From: Paenibacillus marchantiophytorum
GTDB lineage: Bacteria > Bacillota > Bacilli > Paenibacillales > NBRC-103111
Assembly (NCBI RefSeq): GCF_014640555.1
Contig: NZ_BMHE01000029.1
Span: 1-64,000, forward strand
DNA length: 64,000 nt
Direction of reading: 5' to 3'
The notes beneath the pieces are model-generated. The model saw nothing but the letters and a program-made list of their open reading frames with translations, did not search any database and was not told the origin of the DNA. The position numbers were made by a program, and so were the translations under genes. Below, one piece after another: positions 63,245 to 64,000 of the stretch; within the stretch, counting starts at the first letter, position 1; every line of letters starts with the position of its first letter.

Positions 63245-64000
63245 ATGAGTAATAGAACCACAGTTATGGTCAGCATTGTTCTAGCCATGTTGGTGGCTTC
63301 AATGGATACAACAATTGCCAATACGACAATGCCGATTATTGTAAAAGAAATTGGCGGAAATGACTTGTATGCCTGGGCATTTACCTCATATATGGTCTTA
63401 TCTACTGTACTAGCGCCTTTAGCGGGAAGATTATCTGATTTATTCGGACGCAAACGCATTTATGGTGCTGGCATTATTTTGTTTTTAGGCGGATCCATCC
63501 TATGCGGTTTGTCGCAAAGCATGCTGCAGCTTATTATTTTCAGAGCGATTCAAGGGATTGGAGCAGGCGTCATGATGCCGTTTCCTTCTATTATTGCGGG
63601 GGATATTTATCCCGTAGAACAGCGCGGTAAAGTGCAGGCCTTTTTTACGGCTATGTGGGGATTGTCAGCGGTATTGGCGCCGCTTCTGGGCACATTTTTT
63701 GTAACTTATCTCAGCTGGCGGTGGATTTTTTTCGTGAATATCCCGATTTGCATCGTCTCGCTAATTGCCCTTCAACCCTATAAAGAAGTGTATCAGCCTA
63801 AGAAATCCGTCGTTGATTATGGCGGTGCGATTTTATTTGCTGGCGGTATTTCGCTGCTCTTATTAACGACAACCGTAGATCATTATAGGTTTATATTTGG
63901 CACGGTTGGAGCTCTGCTGATGATTGCTTTTATTTTTTATGAGAAAAGGCACAGTGCACCGATCGTCCCTTTAAACATTTTGCGCAATCGTCCGGTTGCA
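63245..64000 (+). CDS. MFS transporter, DHA2 (EmrB/QacA) type, partial
   Basis: A multidrug-type MFS transporter cut by the window edge; 252 codons are visible with no stop. It starts MSNRTTVMVSIVLAMLVASMD, with the motif LDTTIAN-like ASMDTTIANTTMPIIVKEIGG in helix 1, motif A GRLSDLFGRKR after helix 2, and the motif RAIQGIGAGVMMP in helix 4. These are typical of the 14-helix drug:H+ antiporters. The ribosome binding site AGAGGAG lies about 6 bases before ATG 63245. Confidence 0.9.
   Translation, partial: MSNRTTVMVSIVLAMLVASMDTTIANTTMPIIVKEIGGNDLYAWAFTSYMVLSTVLAPLAGRLSDLFGRKRIYGAGIILFLGGSILCGLSQSMLQLIIFRAIQGIGAGVMMPFPSIIAGDIYPVEQRGKVQAFFTAMWGLSAVLAPLLGTFFVTYLSWRWIFFVNIPICIVSLIALQPYKEVYQPKKSVVDYGGAILFAGGISLLLLTTTVDHYRFIFGTVGALLMIAFIFYEKRHSAPIVPLNILRNRPVA

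Overview
The window looks like a chromosomal segment of a Paenibacillus-type (Bacillales, endospore-forming, roughly mid-GC) soil or plant-associated bacterium. Supporting this are strong AGGAGG-type ribosome binding sites, Gram-positive lipoprotein substrate-binding proteins, a ccpN/yqfL/glpX gluconeogenesis cluster, a YheC/YheD-type spore-coat ATP-grasp gene, an arginine T-box, a c-di-GMP-I riboswitch and many carbohydrate-active genes. The GH88 enzyme resembles the unsaturated glucuronyl hydrolase of Bacillus/Paenibacillus sp. GL1 very closely as I recall it. I see no phage, insertion sequence, CRISPR array, rRNA or tRNA.

Layout. 0.4-3.7 kb: gluconeogenic control (CcpN-like CBS regulator, PPDK regulatory protein, GlpX) and a small VCBS-like protein. 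3.8-8.1 kb: two Gfo/Idh/MocA dehydrogenases, an SDR lacking the usual Tyr/Lys pair, a luciferase-like monooxygenase, and a 30-codon gene on the minus strand. 8.3-13.2 kb: an orphan sugar-binding lipoprotein, then a LacI regulator - GH88 - DUF2264 operon. 13.3-16.3 kb: PucR-type AdeR and alanine dehydrogenase. 16.7-26.5 kb: a Gram-positive polysaccharide-utilisation locus with AraC regulator, GH127, a binding protein with two permeases (no ATPase of its own) and a large secreted DUF5695-like protein with a discoidin-like C-terminus. 27.0-29.6 kb: methionine importer metNIQ on the minus strand. 29.7-36.4 kb: an unrecognised probably helical protein, CE7 acetylesterase, AraC regulator and GH78 alpha-L-rhamnosidase. 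36.5-44.0 kb: sensor kinase/response regulator, divergent from tctCBA, NAD-malic enzyme and a Crh-like HPr relative. 45-48.7 kb: a heterodimeric multidrug-type ABC exporter. 48.8-52.5 kb: a c-di-GMP-I riboswitch ahead of a PLP decarboxylase and a chemoreceptor. 52.7-58.8 kb: membrane proteins, T-box-controlled argS, and a protein with an internal duplication. 59-61.5 kb (minus): threonine synthase, YheC/D, panD. 61.7-64 kb: FetA/FetB iron exporter and a truncated MFS transporter.

How it fits together. The same 15-bp LacI-type operator lies before lacI-GH88-DUF2264 and, 20 kb away, before the unknown protein-CE7 pair. This suggests one dispersed regulon for an acetylated uronate-containing polysaccharide. 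CcpA-like cre sites occur in front of several sugar and tricarboxylate genes. Three genes (ccpN, metN, fetA) appear to use non-standard start codons (ATC, CTG, CTG), so start-based ORF calling shortens them. Two families of modular, inverted-repeat intergenic sequences recur at 0, 16.4, 26.7 and 44.1-44.6 kb.
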